A stretch of 64,000 bases of DNA from assembly GCA_004297825.1 (NCBI GenBank), contig SCSX01000093.1:62001-126000 (forward strand), given 5' to 3'. Positions 52,301 through 61,042 of the stretch are shown one piece after another. A program made the position numbers and the translations under genes. The notes beneath the pieces were generated by a model. That model made no database searches. It was not told where the DNA came from and worked only from the letters and a program-made list of their open reading frames with translations. The DNA comes from Spirochaetota bacterium (GTDB lineage Bacteria; Spirochaetota; UBA4802; UBA5368). Every line of letters starts with the position of its first letter. Position 1 is the first letter of the stretch.

Positions 52301-53910
52301 GAACATTCTCGTACCTGGCCGGACTCTCGATCACGAGAAAAAACACGGAGCTCGCCCTGCGCCAGAGCACCGAGCGCCTCCAGACCGTGGTGGCGAGCGC
52401 GCCGCTCGTGCTGTTCGCCCTTAACGAACAGGGCGTGTTCACCCTCTCCGAGGGAGCGGGGCTGGGGAGGCTGGGCCTCGAGCCGGGAGGGCTGGTCCGG
52501 CAGTCGATCTATGACGTGTACCGCACCGTGCCGGAGTTACTCGAATCGGCGCGCATGGCACTGGGCGGAACGCGGCACCACAGGGAGGTCCGCGTGGGCG
52601 AGCTTCTCTTTGAGGCCTGGTTCAACCCGGTACGCGATTCATCGGGCCGCATCACCGGCTGCATGGGGGTCGCGATCGATATCACCGACCGTAAGAAGGC
52701 GGAGGAGGATCGCGAGCGCATGCGGGCACAGCTCATCCAGGCTCAGAAGATGGAGGCAATCGGGACGCTGGCGGGGGGAATCGCGCATGACTTCAACAAC
52801 ATGCTCGGCGGCATCATGGGCAGCCTGGACGTCGCGGGCCTCCTGCTCGGAAAAGAAACGCTCGCCCAGCGGGAGACCATAACCAACTACCTCGAGACCG
52901 CGCTGGAATCGTCGCGGCGCGCCGCCGACCTTACCCGGCAGATGCTCACCCTCTCGCGGAAAAAGGAAATCCAGCTCGTGCCGGTCGACATTACCCATTC
53001 CCTCGCCAACGTCCGTTCGCTGTGCGAGAACGGCTTTCCCAAATCGGTGGCGATTCGATTCGACGTGCCGCCGGGACCCCTGACCGTACGGGGGGACCCC
53101 ACCCATATCGAACAGGTTTTCCTCAACCTCTGCGTGAACGCGTCGCACGCGATGACGATAATGCGTTCCCCGGATGAAAAGCAGGGCGGTGCGCTCGTCG
53201 TCGATATCGAAACGGTACTGCCCGCCCGGGACCTGCAGCTCTTCCATCCCGAGGCCGACCCGAACGCATCGTACGCGCGTATCAGGGTGCGCGATACGGG
53301 CGTGGGTATGGATGAAGATGTCCAGCAGAGAATTTTCGAGCCGTTCTACTCGCACAAGAAGCGCGAGGAAGGAACGGGGCTCGGGCTTGCCATGGTGTAC
53401 AGCATCGTCAAACAGCATCGGGGCTTCATCGAGGTCGTGTCGGCCCCCGGAACCGGAACGCTGTTCATGGTCTATTTGCCCCTCGTGGTTGACGCCTCGA
53501 GCCTGGAGGGCAAGCCCCCCGGCCTGACCGGACTGGTCAGGGGAAGCGGCGTGCTTCTCGTCATCGACGATGAAAAATCGATCCTCCGGATAGCGAGGGG
53601 AATGCTCGAACATTGCGGATACGAGGTGCTCACCGCCGGCAGCGCTAAAGAGGGAATCGCGCTTTTTGAAAAAGAAGGCGATCGCATCGCCGCGGTGATC
53701 CTCGATCTTTCGATGCCCGGAATGTCCGGCATCGAGGCCTATGAAAAGCTGCGTGAGATGAACCCCGGGATAAGGGTCCTTCTCACCTCGGGGCTCATGG
53801 AAGAGGACAGCATGAAACGCGCCCGCGCCCTGGGCATCCGGGAGTTTTTACAGAAGCCGTATTCGGCCGAGGATCTCTCGGTGAAGGTGGCCGAGGTTCT
53901 GCGGCAATGA
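49366..53910 (+). CDS. Large hybrid sensor histidine kinase with PAS and GAF domains
   Basis: From the ATG at 49366 the product has 1,514 residues: six membrane helices (about 25-190), a coiled coil with NEELQATMEELEAANEEFEA, three PAS domains (about 260-620), GAF-like parts (about 660-1000, TEIVSDCFEVERTGIWLLND), a further PAS, HisKA with His1141 in GIAHDFNNML, HATPase with DTGVGMDEDVQQRIFEPFYS and GTGLGLAMVYSI, and a receiver domain with Asp1447 in VILDLSMPGMSG. It is a paralogue of the kinase at 20474. The frame extends to 49258, but no ribosome site supports that start. Confidence 0.92.
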   Translation: MNRLINRLLKKYDEAEYITALKARLLLYLCVFGLIIIPVIVVYTAFLHLDMPFSNGTISYVVLAPTSLLFLVVILAMVLLVKGYFTVSAHIIFSMTQSAVWMVMYFDQSPALSRLNSVVLTVAIMAMAPLVISRRGYVIAVYAALNIAILYFFMNYQAVQLGLSDAAVLEHFADTTAAILLTSFISFSLFRITSQALNQARVSGEHLAVSNAELTTTNEELQATMEELEAANEEFEAQNEELTRVYRELEARESLLSGIVQTAPVAIVLVKQWKIAWCNQAVHAISGYTQEETLGRDARFLYYEEDDYKRVKALSARTADGAIMSVETRLRHRDGREIHVQMAGMQLNAARLDAGIVVTVLDITERRRADADLRASRAELLAIFNGSHDAFIIYGPDGRVLDVNDRMLIMFGLTREQALACTIQSLSSPDSDMEGGKRSMLQALAGQGMVLEWKARRPHDGSLFDAEVWIKRLARPGGHVLLASVRDISARKWAEKALKESERSYRMIAENAVDIIFTMDMDFRFTYISPSVERVRGYTVEEAMAQSIDQALTPASLEVAAKAMAEARLQLDQQDTNRAVNLEMEEYCKNGTTIWTENEFTFLKDERGVPVGILGVTRNISERRKTQEMLLSRSRRVEKQMKAIGRIASSDEIWGGDFPASMRTITEIVSDCFEVERTGIWLLNDEGTVLRCEDLFERTSHHHSSGLVLDRDSFREQMDYLVENPYIDAYDAMHDPRTRGYRETFLVPNGITSMLDASIKLSGKSAGVLCLEQVGPQRSWFDDEILFACTIADQVVQVLLYRERARAAEALRESENSYRMLSAYNERLNEIFVELTEAESIEGIFEKISASFRSLTGATAALSSRYDPETATLRVVSVSSEGELARRIDALLGRPVFAVGIPVPAETIPEMLAQDIRYFNGLEEFSFGAIPAEISRQAMDMMDCGRIVTLVLRYESELLGTAAAFLPRGSAIVHTDAMRTFSYLAGLSITRKNTELALRQSTERLQTVVASAPLVLFALNEQGVFTLSEGAGLGRLGLEPGGLVRQSIYDVYRTVPELLESARMALGGTRHHREVRVGELLFEAWFNPVRDSSGRITGCMGVAIDITDRKKAEEDRERMRAQLIQAQKMEAIGTLAGGIAHDFNNMLGGIMGSLDVAGLLLGKETLAQRETITNYLETALESSRRAADLTRQMLTLSRKKEIQLVPVDITHSLANVRSLCENGFPKSVAIRFDVPPGPLTVRGDPTHIEQVFLNLCVNASHAMTIMRSPDEKQGGALVVDIETVLPARDLQLFHPEADPNASYARIRVRDTGVGMDEDVQQRIFEPFYSHKKREEGTGLGLAMVYSIVKQHRGFIEVVSAPGTGTLFMVYLPLVVDASSLEGKPPGLTGLVRGSGVLLVIDDEKSILRIARGMLEHCGYEVLTAGSAKEGIALFEKEGDRIAAVILDLSMPGMSGIEAYEKLREMNPGIRVLLTSGLMEEDSMKRARALGIREFLQKPYSAEDLSVKVAEVLRQ

Positions 53911-54056
53911 CCGGTCACATGCTGCCGCTTCTTTTAACGGCGGGATTCGGGCGCCGATTCGCATCGCTCCCGGCGACGCGCCGGCAGTTTTCACGACGCC
54001 GGGAAGGGGACGCCGCACCCCGCGTGCGCCGGTAAATTTATTGACGGGGTGGACCC

Positions 54057-55373
54057 ATGATCGAGTACCTTGTAGTGACGCTTCTGGCGATGCTCGCCGT
54101 GGTGCTGCTGTTGCAGATCGTGTCGCTTTCCCGTGCGCGCCCCGGCGGCGATTCCGAAACGCGCTTCCGGGCCCTGGAGGCCGCGCAGGAGCGCTTCGAG
54201 CGCGCGGTGAAGGAGGAGCTCACCCGCGCACGCGCCGAGTATGCCTCCGCGGGGAAACTTTCACGCGAGGAGATATCCGCCTCCTTCTCGAAGCTCGCCG
54301 ATTCCATGCTCGGCCGCATGACCGACATCGCCACTTTACAGAAGGGCCAGCTCGACACCTTCTCGAGGCAGATAGCGGCCCTTGCCGATTCGAACGAGTC
54401 CCGCATGGAGCGCATGCGCGCGACCATCGACGAGAGGATGAAGCTTCTCCAGCGGGACAACGCGGAAAAGCTTGAACAGATGCGCGCCACGGTGGACGAA
54501 AAGCTCCATTCCACGCTCGAGAAACGGCTGGGAGAGTCGTTCAAGCTCGTGAGCGACCGGCTCGAAATGGTGTACCGCGGGCTGGGCGAGATGCAGGTCC
54601 TCGCGGGAGACGTGGGCGATCTCAAAAAGGTGCTCACCAACGTGAAATCGCGCGGCACCTGGGGCGAGATACAGCTGGGGGCGCTCCTTGAACAGCTGCT
54701 CGTGCGCGAGCAGTACGACACGAACGTGGCGACAAGCCCCGGGAGCCGCGAGCGGGTCGAGTTCGCGATACGGCTCCCGGGGCGCGACGGCGGCGGGGAA
54801 GGGCAGGTGTGGCTCCCCATCGACGCGAAGTTTCCCCTGGAGGATTACCAGCGCATCCTGGAGGCGCAGGACGCCGGCAACGCGAAGGCGGCCGAGGACG
54901 CGGGCAGGGCACTCGAAGCGCGATTGAAGACGAGCGCGAAAGACATTCGCGACAAGTATATCGAACCCCCCCATACCACGGACTTCGGGATCATGTACCT
55001 CCCCACCGAGGGACTCTACGCCGAGGCGCTCCGCCGGCCGGGGCTCGCGGATTTTCTTCAGCGGGAATGCCGCGTGGTGGTTGCGGGACCCACCACCCTC
55101 GCGGCGCTCCTCAACAGCCTGCAGATGGGATTTCGCACCCTCGCGATCGAGAAGCGATCGAGCGAGGTATGGGCGCTCCTGGCCGCGGTGAAAAACGAGT
55201 TTGGAAAATTCGGGGAGGTGCTCGAGAAGACGCAGCAGAAGCTGCGCGAGGCGAGCACGACAATCGAGGACGCGGCCCGCAAGTCGCGCACCATAGAACG
55301 AAAATTGAGAAAGGTCGAAGAGCTCCCGGCGCCGGGCAGGGCCGCGCTCGTCGGCGAGGACACGGAGGAATGA
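54057..55373 (+). CDS. rmuC: RmuC-family DNA recombination protein
   Basis: The 438-residue protein has a membrane helix (LVVTLLAMLAVVLLLQIVSL), a long coiled coil (about 30-190) and the RmuC nuclease-like domain: LLVREQYDTNVATSPGSRER, VWLPIDAKFPLEDYQRILEA and DFGIMYLPTEGLYAEALRRP. RmuC limits inversions at short repeats and is thought to cut DNA. A GGGGTGG precedes the ATG. The stop lies two bases before thiD, suggesting coupled translation, although the two roles are unrelated. Confidence 0.93.
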   Translation: MIEYLVVTLLAMLAVVLLLQIVSLSRARPGGDSETRFRALEAAQERFERAVKEELTRARAEYASAGKLSREEISASFSKLADSMLGRMTDIATLQKGQLDTFSRQIAALADSNESRMERMRATIDERMKLLQRDNAEKLEQMRATVDEKLHSTLEKRLGESFKLVSDRLEMVYRGLGEMQVLAGDVGDLKKVLTNVKSRGTWGEIQLGALLEQLLVREQYDTNVATSPGSRERVEFAIRLPGRDGGGEGQVWLPIDAKFPLEDYQRILEAQDAGNAKAAEDAGRALEARLKTSAKDIRDKYIEPPHTTDFGIMYLPTEGLYAEALRRPGLADFLQRECRVVVAGPTTLAALLNSLQMGFRTLAIEKRSSEVWALLAAVKNEFGKFGEVLEKTQQKLREASTTIEDAARKSRTIERKLRKVEELPAPGRAALVGEDTEE

Positions 55374-55374
55374 A

Positions 55375-56169
55375 ATGACAATCGCGCGGGTGCTCACGAT
55401 CGCGGGCTCGGACTCGGGGGGAGGCGCGGGAATCCAGGCCGACCTGAAAACGATCACGGTCCTGGGGGGATTCGGGATGAGCGTCGTCACGGCGCTCACG
55501 GCCCAGAACACGCTCGGGGTGCAGGGGATATTCGAGGTGCCGGGGGAATTCATCGAGCGGCAGTTCGATTCGGTCGCGTCCGACATCGGGGTGGACGCGG
55601 CCAAGACGGGGATGCTCGCGTCGCCCGAGATAATCCGGACCGTTGTGCGAAAGATCGAGGAGTACGGGATCGAAAAGCTCGTGGTGGATCCGGTCATGGT
55701 GGCGAAGGGCGGGGCGTCGCTTCTTCAAGACAACGCGAAATCGGTGCTCATTGAAAAACTGCTCCCGCGCGCCTTCGTGGTCACGCCCAATATCCCCGAA
55801 GCAGAGGTCCTCGCGGGCATCGCCATCGCCGGCGAACAGGAGATGCGCCGCGCCGCCCAGATCATACGCGGACTGGGCGCGCAGAGCGTAGTCATTAAAG
55901 GGGGCCACCTGGAAGGTTCGGCGGTCGATCTGCTCTTCGACGGGAACGACTTCGTGCTCTTCGAGTCGCCGCGCCTCGCCACCGCCGATACGCACGGTAC
56001 CGGGTGTACCTTCTCGGCGGCGATCGCGACGGGTATCGCCCAGGGCATGAGTGTGAGGGACGCTGTCGCGCGTGCGAAGGAGTATATCGGCACCGCGATC
56101 GCCCATTCCCTCCGCCTGGGGGGCGGGCACGGGCCCACCGACCACGCCGCCTGGATACTGAAACGCTGA
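55375..56169 (+). CDS. thiD: Hydroxymethylpyrimidine/phosphomethylpyrimidine kinase
   Basis: The 264-residue protein has TIAGSDSGGGAGIQADLKTI at the start, KTGMLASPEIIRTVV, VVDPVMVAKGGASLL and the catalytic THGTGCTFSAAIATGIAQGM near the end, the ribokinase-like ThiD signature. It makes HMP pyrophosphate for thiamin synthesis. The length is typical (about 265). It is the second gene after rmuC. No other thiamin gene is in the window. Confidence 0.95.
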   Translation: MTIARVLTIAGSDSGGGAGIQADLKTITVLGGFGMSVVTALTAQNTLGVQGIFEVPGEFIERQFDSVASDIGVDAAKTGMLASPEIIRTVVRKIEEYGIEKLVVDPVMVAKGGASLLQDNAKSVLIEKLLPRAFVVTPNIPEAEVLAGIAIAGEQEMRRAAQIIRGLGAQSVVIKGGHLEGSAVDLLFDGNDFVLFESPRLATADTHGTGCTFSAAIATGIAQGMSVRDAVARAKEYIGTAIAHSLRLGGGHGPTDHAAWILKR

Positions 56170-56213
56170 CTTACGGTATAATCGGAAGGGGTTCGTATAT
56201 TACGCGTGTATAA

Positions 56214-57683
56214 CTATGTACGTCCCCCCCGCGCCTCTGCAAGGGCGAACTCGTACATGCGCTCATAGTCGGGCACCGCGTCGTCCCAGGTGCGCTTGAA
56301 GGCCATCGCATTCGCCTGGAGGACGCGCCACTGTGCGTTGTCCAGGTGGGTGCGCAGCGCCTGCCGGATCGCGTGGTAGAGCTCGCCCCGGGTGAGCCCT
56401 TTGAACTTGAAGCCGTTGCCCGACCCGGTGCGCGGGTCCCACTGCGAAACCGTGTCCTCGAGCCCGCCGGTCGCGCGCACCACGGGGACGGTCCCGTATC
56501 GTAAACTGTAAAGCTGGTTGAGGCCGCAGGGCTCGTAGCGCGAGGGCATCAGGTAGATGTCGCTCCCGGCCTCCATGAGGTGGGCGAGCTTTTCGTCGTA
56601 TCCCCAGTAGAGTCCCACGCGCTCGGGGAAAATCTTTCTCAGGCGCTCGAACTTCGCGATGATGCCGTCGTCGCCGCTGCCGAGCATCACGAACTGGAAG
56701 GGCGCGGCCACGAGCAGGAGCTCCATCGTGTCGGCAAGCACGTCCATGCCCTTCTGGCGGGTGACGCGCGTCACCGTGGCGAGGATGGGCGCGCCGTCCC
56801 CGCTCTCCAGTCCCATGCGCGCGCGCAGCGCGCCCGCGCATGTCCGCTTGCCCGCGAGGTCGCCCGGGCCGTAGCGCGCGGGAATGAAGGGATCGGTTTC
56901 CGGGTTCCACGTCCCGTAGTCGGCGCCGTTCGTGATGCCGAAAAAGCGGCCGGAGAGCTCCCGGAACACCCCGGCAAGCTCGTAGCCGTATTCCGGGGTC
57001 ATGAGCTCGTCGCGGTAGGTGCGGCTCACGGTGCTTATCGCCTCGCTGTAGACCAGTCCCGCCTTGAGGAAGCAGAGGCTCCCGTTGAGCGACGCGTTCT
57101 GGACCGCCCCCGGTTCGTCCGCGCACCCGGTGAGCGCAAGGTCCCCCAGGGGAAACACCCCCTGGAATCCCGCATTGTGAACGCTCGCCACCGTGGCGCT
57201 CCCGGAGAAGCCGGGATCCCTGCGGTACGCCGTCTTGTGGAAGAACGGAACCAGTCCCGACTGCCAGTCGTTGCAATGGATGATGTCGGGGATCCATCGA
57301 AGCACCTTCATGGCCTGCATCACCGCGCGGCAGAAGAAGGTGAATCGCTCCGCGTTGTCCCCGTACTCCCGGTAACCGTCGTCGTACAGGCCGTCGCGGC
57401 CGAAATACTGGTCGTGCTCGATGAAGTGGGTTTTCACGCCGGGAATCGCCGCCGATTCCAGGACGGCGGCCCATTTCTCCACCTTACCCACGGGCACGCC
57501 CAGCGGCTCCGGGAAGCGTATCAGCCCGAATCTTTCTTTATCCACCCGGTAGTACCGGGGCATGAAGATACGCACCTCGTGTCCGTGCGCCGCGAGCGAT
57601 CGCGGGAGAGAGAATGCTACGTCGGCAAGGCCCCCCGTTTTCGCGAACGGGTAGGCCTCGGAGGTCACGAATGCGATCTTCAT
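56214..57683 (-). CDS. glgA: Glycogen synthase, ADP-glucose type
   Basis: The 489-residue GT5 enzyme has AFVTSEAYPFAKTGGLADVA with the nucleotide-binding KTGGLADV motif (Lys15), FFCRAVMQAMKVLRWIPDII, ATVTRVTRQKGMDVLADTME, and the C-terminal PSRYEPCGLNQLYSLRYGTV. It transfers glucose from ADP-glucose to glycogen. It overlaps gpmI by four bases, an unusual pairing of glycogen synthesis with lower glycolysis. No other glg gene is near. Confidence 0.95.
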   Translation of the reverse strand: MKIAFVTSEAYPFAKTGGLADVAFSLPRSLAAHGHEVRIFMPRYYRVDKERFGLIRFPEPLGVPVGKVEKWAAVLESAAIPGVKTHFIEHDQYFGRDGLYDDGYREYGDNAERFTFFCRAVMQAMKVLRWIPDIIHCNDWQSGLVPFFHKTAYRRDPGFSGSATVASVHNAGFQGVFPLGDLALTGCADEPGAVQNASLNGSLCFLKAGLVYSEAISTVSRTYRDELMTPEYGYELAGVFRELSGRFFGITNGADYGTWNPETDPFIPARYGPGDLAGKRTCAGALRARMGLESGDGAPILATVTRVTRQKGMDVLADTMELLLVAAPFQFVMLGSGDDGIIAKFERLRKIFPERVGLYWGYDEKLAHLMEAGSDIYLMPSRYEPCGLNQLYSLRYGTVPVVRATGGLEDTVSQWDPRTGSGNGFKFKGLTRGELYHAIRQALRTHLDNAQWRVLQANAMAFKRTWDDAVPDYERMYEFALAEARGGRT

Positions 57684-59332
57684 ACGGGCAGGATCAGCGG
57701 GGGCAGATACTCTTCCGGGGCGTCATATCCCAGGAACATGAGCAGGGTCGCCGCCACGTTGGCGAGGCCGGGGGCGTGGGCGTTCGTATTGACGCGGTAA
57801 TCGTTCCTGAATTCAGGGTCGTAGATGATGAACGGCACCGGGTTCAGGGTATGCGCGGTCTTGGGGGCGGGTTTCCCGGTCTTCTTGTCGCGCTTGATGC
57901 TCCCGTCCGCGTTGATTTCCAGCATCTCTTCCAGGTTGCCGTGGTCCGCCGTCAGGAGCGCGATCCCGCCCGCCTCGTCGACCGCCTTGAGCAGGCGGAC
58001 CAGCGAGAGGTCGACGGTTTCGACCGCGACGATCGCGGCGTTCAGGTTTCCCGTGTGACCCACCATGTCCCCGTTCGGGTAGTTCAGGCGCAGGAATCGA
58101 TACTCGCCGCTGCGAATCGCCCGGATCATGCTGTCGGTGATCTCGGCGGCCTTCATCCAGGGGCGCTGGTCGAACTGCACCCTGTCCGACGGGATCTCCT
58201 CGTAGGTTTCAAGCTCCTCGTTGAACTTGCCGCTACGGTTGCCGTTCCAGAAATAGGTCACGTGCCCGAATTTCTGCGTCTCGGAGACCGCGTATTGACG
58301 CACGCCCGCGAGGGCGAGGTATTCGCTCACCGTTTCGTCGATCGCGGGCGGTGTCACCAGGTAATTCGCGGGGATGTGCAGGTCGCCGTCGTATTCCATC
58401 ATGCCCGCGAATGCGACGTCCGGGAAACGGACGCGCTCGAACATCGTGAAATCCTTTTCCTCGAACGCGCGGGAAAGCTCGATCGCGCGGTCGCCGCGAA
58501 AATTGAACAGCACCACGGAGTCCCCGTCCAGGACAGGTCCCACGGGACCCTGCGTGTCGGTCACGGTGAAGGAGGGGAGGTACTGGTCGATAATCCCCGG
58601 CTGCTCCTTCCGAAACGTTTCTATCGCTTCCCGGGCCGATACGAACGGCCGTGCCGTTGCGAGCACGTGGGCCTCCCAGCCGCGCTTCACGATCTCCCAG
58701 TCCGCCTCGTACCGGTCCATCGTGGTCACCATGCGTCCCCCGCCCGAGGCGATACGGTAATCCAGCCCCTTCGCGCCGAATTCCGCCAGGAACTGTTCCA
58801 ACTTGTCCACGTACGTGAGCGCAGAGGTTTCCGGCACGTCACGTCCGTCCAGGAGAACGTGCACCCGGACCCTCCGGGCGCCGTCGGCCGCCGCCCGGCG
58901 TAAAAGCTGGAAGAGATGATCGATATGCGAATGGACGTTCCCGTCCGAAAGGAGGCCTATAAAATGAAGCGTCCCCTTTCCCGAGGACGGTCCGGCGATG
59001 ATGCGCCCCCACCGCTCGCCGCTGAACAGCGAGTCGTTTTCGATAGCGCGGTTGACGAGCATGGCACCCTGGTCGAACACGCGTCCCGCGCCCAGCGCGT
59101 TGTGGCCCACCTCGGAATTGCCCATGTCGGCGTCGCTGGGAAGGCCCACGGCCGTACCGTGGGCGCGGAGCGACAGCGTCGTGCATTTCTCCATGAGGGA
59201 GCGGAGCACCGGCGAATTAGACCGGGCAAAGGCGTTCCCCTCGCTTTCGGGCCCAAGCCCGACGCCGTCCATGACGACGAGCACCAGGGGCCCCCGGCGA
59301 TTGATTTTACCGTTGAAGTGTAATTTTTTCAT
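57680..59332 (-). CDS. gpmI: Phosphoglycerate mutase, cofactor-independent
   Basis: The 550-residue protein has the alkaline-phosphatase-like iPGM layout: PLVLVVMDGVGLG (Asp22 metal), the catalytic Ser73 in DADMGNSEVGHNALGAGR, GRDVPETSALTYVDKLEQ, FFRGD-like FNFRGDRAIELSRAF, and the metal site LLTADHGNLEEM. It interconverts 3- and 2-phosphoglycerate with Mn or Co ions. It is about 40 residues longer than the common 510. The stop overlaps glgA, so the two enzymes share an mRNA. Confidence 0.94.
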   Translation of the reverse strand: MKKLHFNGKINRRGPLVLVVMDGVGLGPESEGNAFARSNSPVLRSLMEKCTTLSLRAHGTAVGLPSDADMGNSEVGHNALGAGRVFDQGAMLVNRAIENDSLFSGERWGRIIAGPSSGKGTLHFIGLLSDGNVHSHIDHLFQLLRRAAADGARRVRVHVLLDGRDVPETSALTYVDKLEQFLAEFGAKGLDYRIASGGGRMVTTMDRYEADWEIVKRGWEAHVLATARPFVSAREAIETFRKEQPGIIDQYLPSFTVTDTQGPVGPVLDGDSVVLFNFRGDRAIELSRAFEEKDFTMFERVRFPDVAFAGMMEYDGDLHIPANYLVTPPAIDETVSEYLALAGVRQYAVSETQKFGHVTYFWNGNRSGKFNEELETYEEIPSDRVQFDQRPWMKAAEITDSMIRAIRSGEYRFLRLNYPNGDMVGHTGNLNAAIVAVETVDLSLVRLLKAVDEAGGIALLTADHGNLEEMLEINADGSIKRDKKTGKPAPKTAHTLNPVPFIIYDPEFRNDYRVNTNAHAPGLANVAATLLMFLGYDAPEEYLPPLILPV

Positions 59333-59395
59333 TAAGGGTTGACCTGTCCTATAGAGCCGTAGTGCGGGCCGGCGTGTAACCGGGAGCGCAGCCCG

Positions 59396-59728
59396 TCACA
59401 GGTAGCGGGCCTTGAATTCCTCTTCGGTGAGGAGCGGAACGAAATCCCGCGCGAAGACCTTCTCGAGCAGGAGGAGCACCTTGGCGTTCATCCCGTAGAG
59501 CAGAAAATCGATCTTTGCCTCGTCCGCGAGCTTGAGCGTGGTGATCAGGGTCGCGATGCCCGACGAGTTGATGGTGTCGATCCTGAGCATGTCGATCCCG
59601 ATGGTGGACGGCGCGCTCTCGATGGTGGCCTGTACGGTATTGACCAGTTTCGCCTCGTCCGGGTATTCGAAAAGTCCCGAAAGGTGAATGATGCAAACCG
59701 TGCCTGCCCTGCTGGTACTGATATCCAT
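59396..59728 (-). CDS. STAS-domain anti-sigma factor antagonist
   Basis: The 110-residue protein has the STAS pattern VCIIHLSGLFEYPDEAKLVN and the phosphorylation motif DTINSSGIATLI, with Ser56 before Gly as the likely target. It ends in LLTEEEFKARYL. Such proteins release or bind an anti-sigma kinase depending on phosphorylation. The kinase-like partner is encoded 54 bp upstream on the same strand. A phosphatase and a sigma factor are missing nearby, so the target is unknown. Confidence 0.88.
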   Translation of the reverse strand: MDISTSRAGTVCIIHLSGLFEYPDEAKLVNTVQATIESAPSTIGIDMLRIDTINSSGIATLITTLKLADEAKIDFLLYGMNAKVLLLLEKVFARDFVPLLTEEEFKARYL

Positions 59729-59782
59729 GTATTTCTCCGTGCCCCGGTGCCGTTATGCGTTCATCACAACGTAACCGGATTT

Positions 59783-60205
59783 CTACTCCGTAAGTTGAAG
59801 ATGCAGGGTAATTCGGTTTCCCCTGGCGTTCCACGCCGGGGTGCAAAACTTTTTGATGATCTTGATTCCCCGCCCCCTGATGGAGAGGTTGCCCTCTTCG
59901 TCCTTGTATACCCTGGGTGCGGTGGTATCGAAGCCGCTGCCTTCGTCCTCGATGGAAATATCCATGTGCGAATCTTTGAGCGTGACCAGCACCTTGATCT
60001 TCTTGGCGGGATCCCACCTGTTGCCGTGTTCCATCGCATTGGTGATCGCTTCGTCGATAACGAGATAAAGCTCGCTTCTGTTGAGATTGAAGGTGAAGGG
60101 GTATTCCGAGATTGTATCGAGGATTAATTCGATAATCTCTTTTCGGGAGTCTTTTAAAGAAGGGAATGCTTTATTCAATATTTCTTGTGATTGCTTAAGA
60201 CCCAT
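59783..60205 (-). CDS. RsbW-type anti-sigma kinase (HATPase)
   Basis: The 140-residue protein is a short GHKL ATPase: N box VIDEAITNAMEHGNRWDP, G1 box SIEDEGSGFDTTAP, G2 box GNLSIRGRGIKIIKKFCTPA. The size and lack of a His-kinase domain fit RsbW/SpoIIAB-type anti-sigma factors. Paired with the STAS protein downstream it would form a partner-switch module. The start at 60205 is the only ATG before the N-terminal helix. Confidence 0.85.
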   Translation of the reverse strand: MGLKQSQEILNKAFPSLKDSRKEIIELILDTISEYPFTFNLNRSELYLVIDEAITNAMEHGNRWDPAKKIKVLVTLKDSHMDISIEDEGSGFDTTAPRVYKDEEGNLSIRGRGIKIIKKFCTPAWNARGNRITLHLQLTE

Positions 60206-60447
60206 ACCCGCTCATACACACGCTCAATATCCCCGATGAAAGGCCAGACTGCGTATCTGTACCACATGAGCGACAAAGTTACAAGCGAAAAACCGTGAAT
60301 TAGTCTTATCGTGATTCACGTGCAATTGCGGTTTTCCCTGAGAGTTTTCGGGCGGTACAAACAACGGGTGCATCTCTATATATGGGCAGACTCCCTCCGG
60401 CATCCTGCCGCGCGCGGCGCGGAATAATACCGCCAGGAATGAATATG

Positions 60448-60521
60448 TCGGGATGGGGAGATTTGAACTCCCGGCTTCTGCGTCCCGAACGCAGCGCGCT
60501 ACCGGACTGCGCTACATCCCG
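60448..60521 (-). tRNA. tRNA-Pro(CGG)
   Basis: The minus strand folds into a full cloverleaf: acceptor CGGGATG with CATCCCG, D stem GCGC with GCGC, anticodon stem CTGCG with CGCAG around TTCGGGA (anticodon CGG), T stem GGGAG with CTCCC around TTCAAAT, and an A discriminator. CCA is not encoded. Confidence 0.95.
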
Positions 60522-61042
60522 ATTACATGCTGCTTAATGTGGTAGGCAGGGGGTATTTATCAATCACTTTTTAGTATATCGGACCTGAATTTTCGAAATC
60601 GACTCCCGGAAAGGTAACAATAGCGAACGAAATTTTCCTGATCAATTAACTACTCGGGTATACTTATTTTTGTTGACGGAATGACCAGTCATTCGATAGT
60701 AACCATTTTGATCGGTTTACCAATGGATATCCCCCAGTGTCACGCGTTCAAAGATATTCATATAAATATTATTGTATAATCTAAATAAACAGGTCGGCAC
60801 GGTGAAAAGCCCTGAAAATTACTTGCCTATTTTCACGCACGCTGGCTCAATAGGGGCACATCTCGAAATTGACTGAATTCCTGCATCACGCATCCGTGGT
60901 GAGCGTTGCAAAACCCTGTTTTCCGCGGATTCGAGGGATGCACGGCCTGGAGGCGCCTTCCGAGCCTCCCGTAGACAGGGTGTCGCTGCGATCCGGGCCT
61001 CGATAATCACAATCCCAAACCTTTAAAGAAGGGAGCAGCTTA
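60522..61042. other. Gene-free 521-bp stretch and long leader before plsB
   Basis: The stretch is AT-rich up to about 60,790, with TATAAT at 60775-60780 as a possible -10 box but no good -35. The last 250 bases contain a small GGAGGC/GCCTCC hairpin and other inverted repeats, but no riboswitch fold I recognise. No gene could be supported. Confidence 0.4.

Noticed and set aside
60786-61030. Riboswitch in the plsB leader
   Set aside because: Inverted repeats are present, but I could not match any known riboswitch core.
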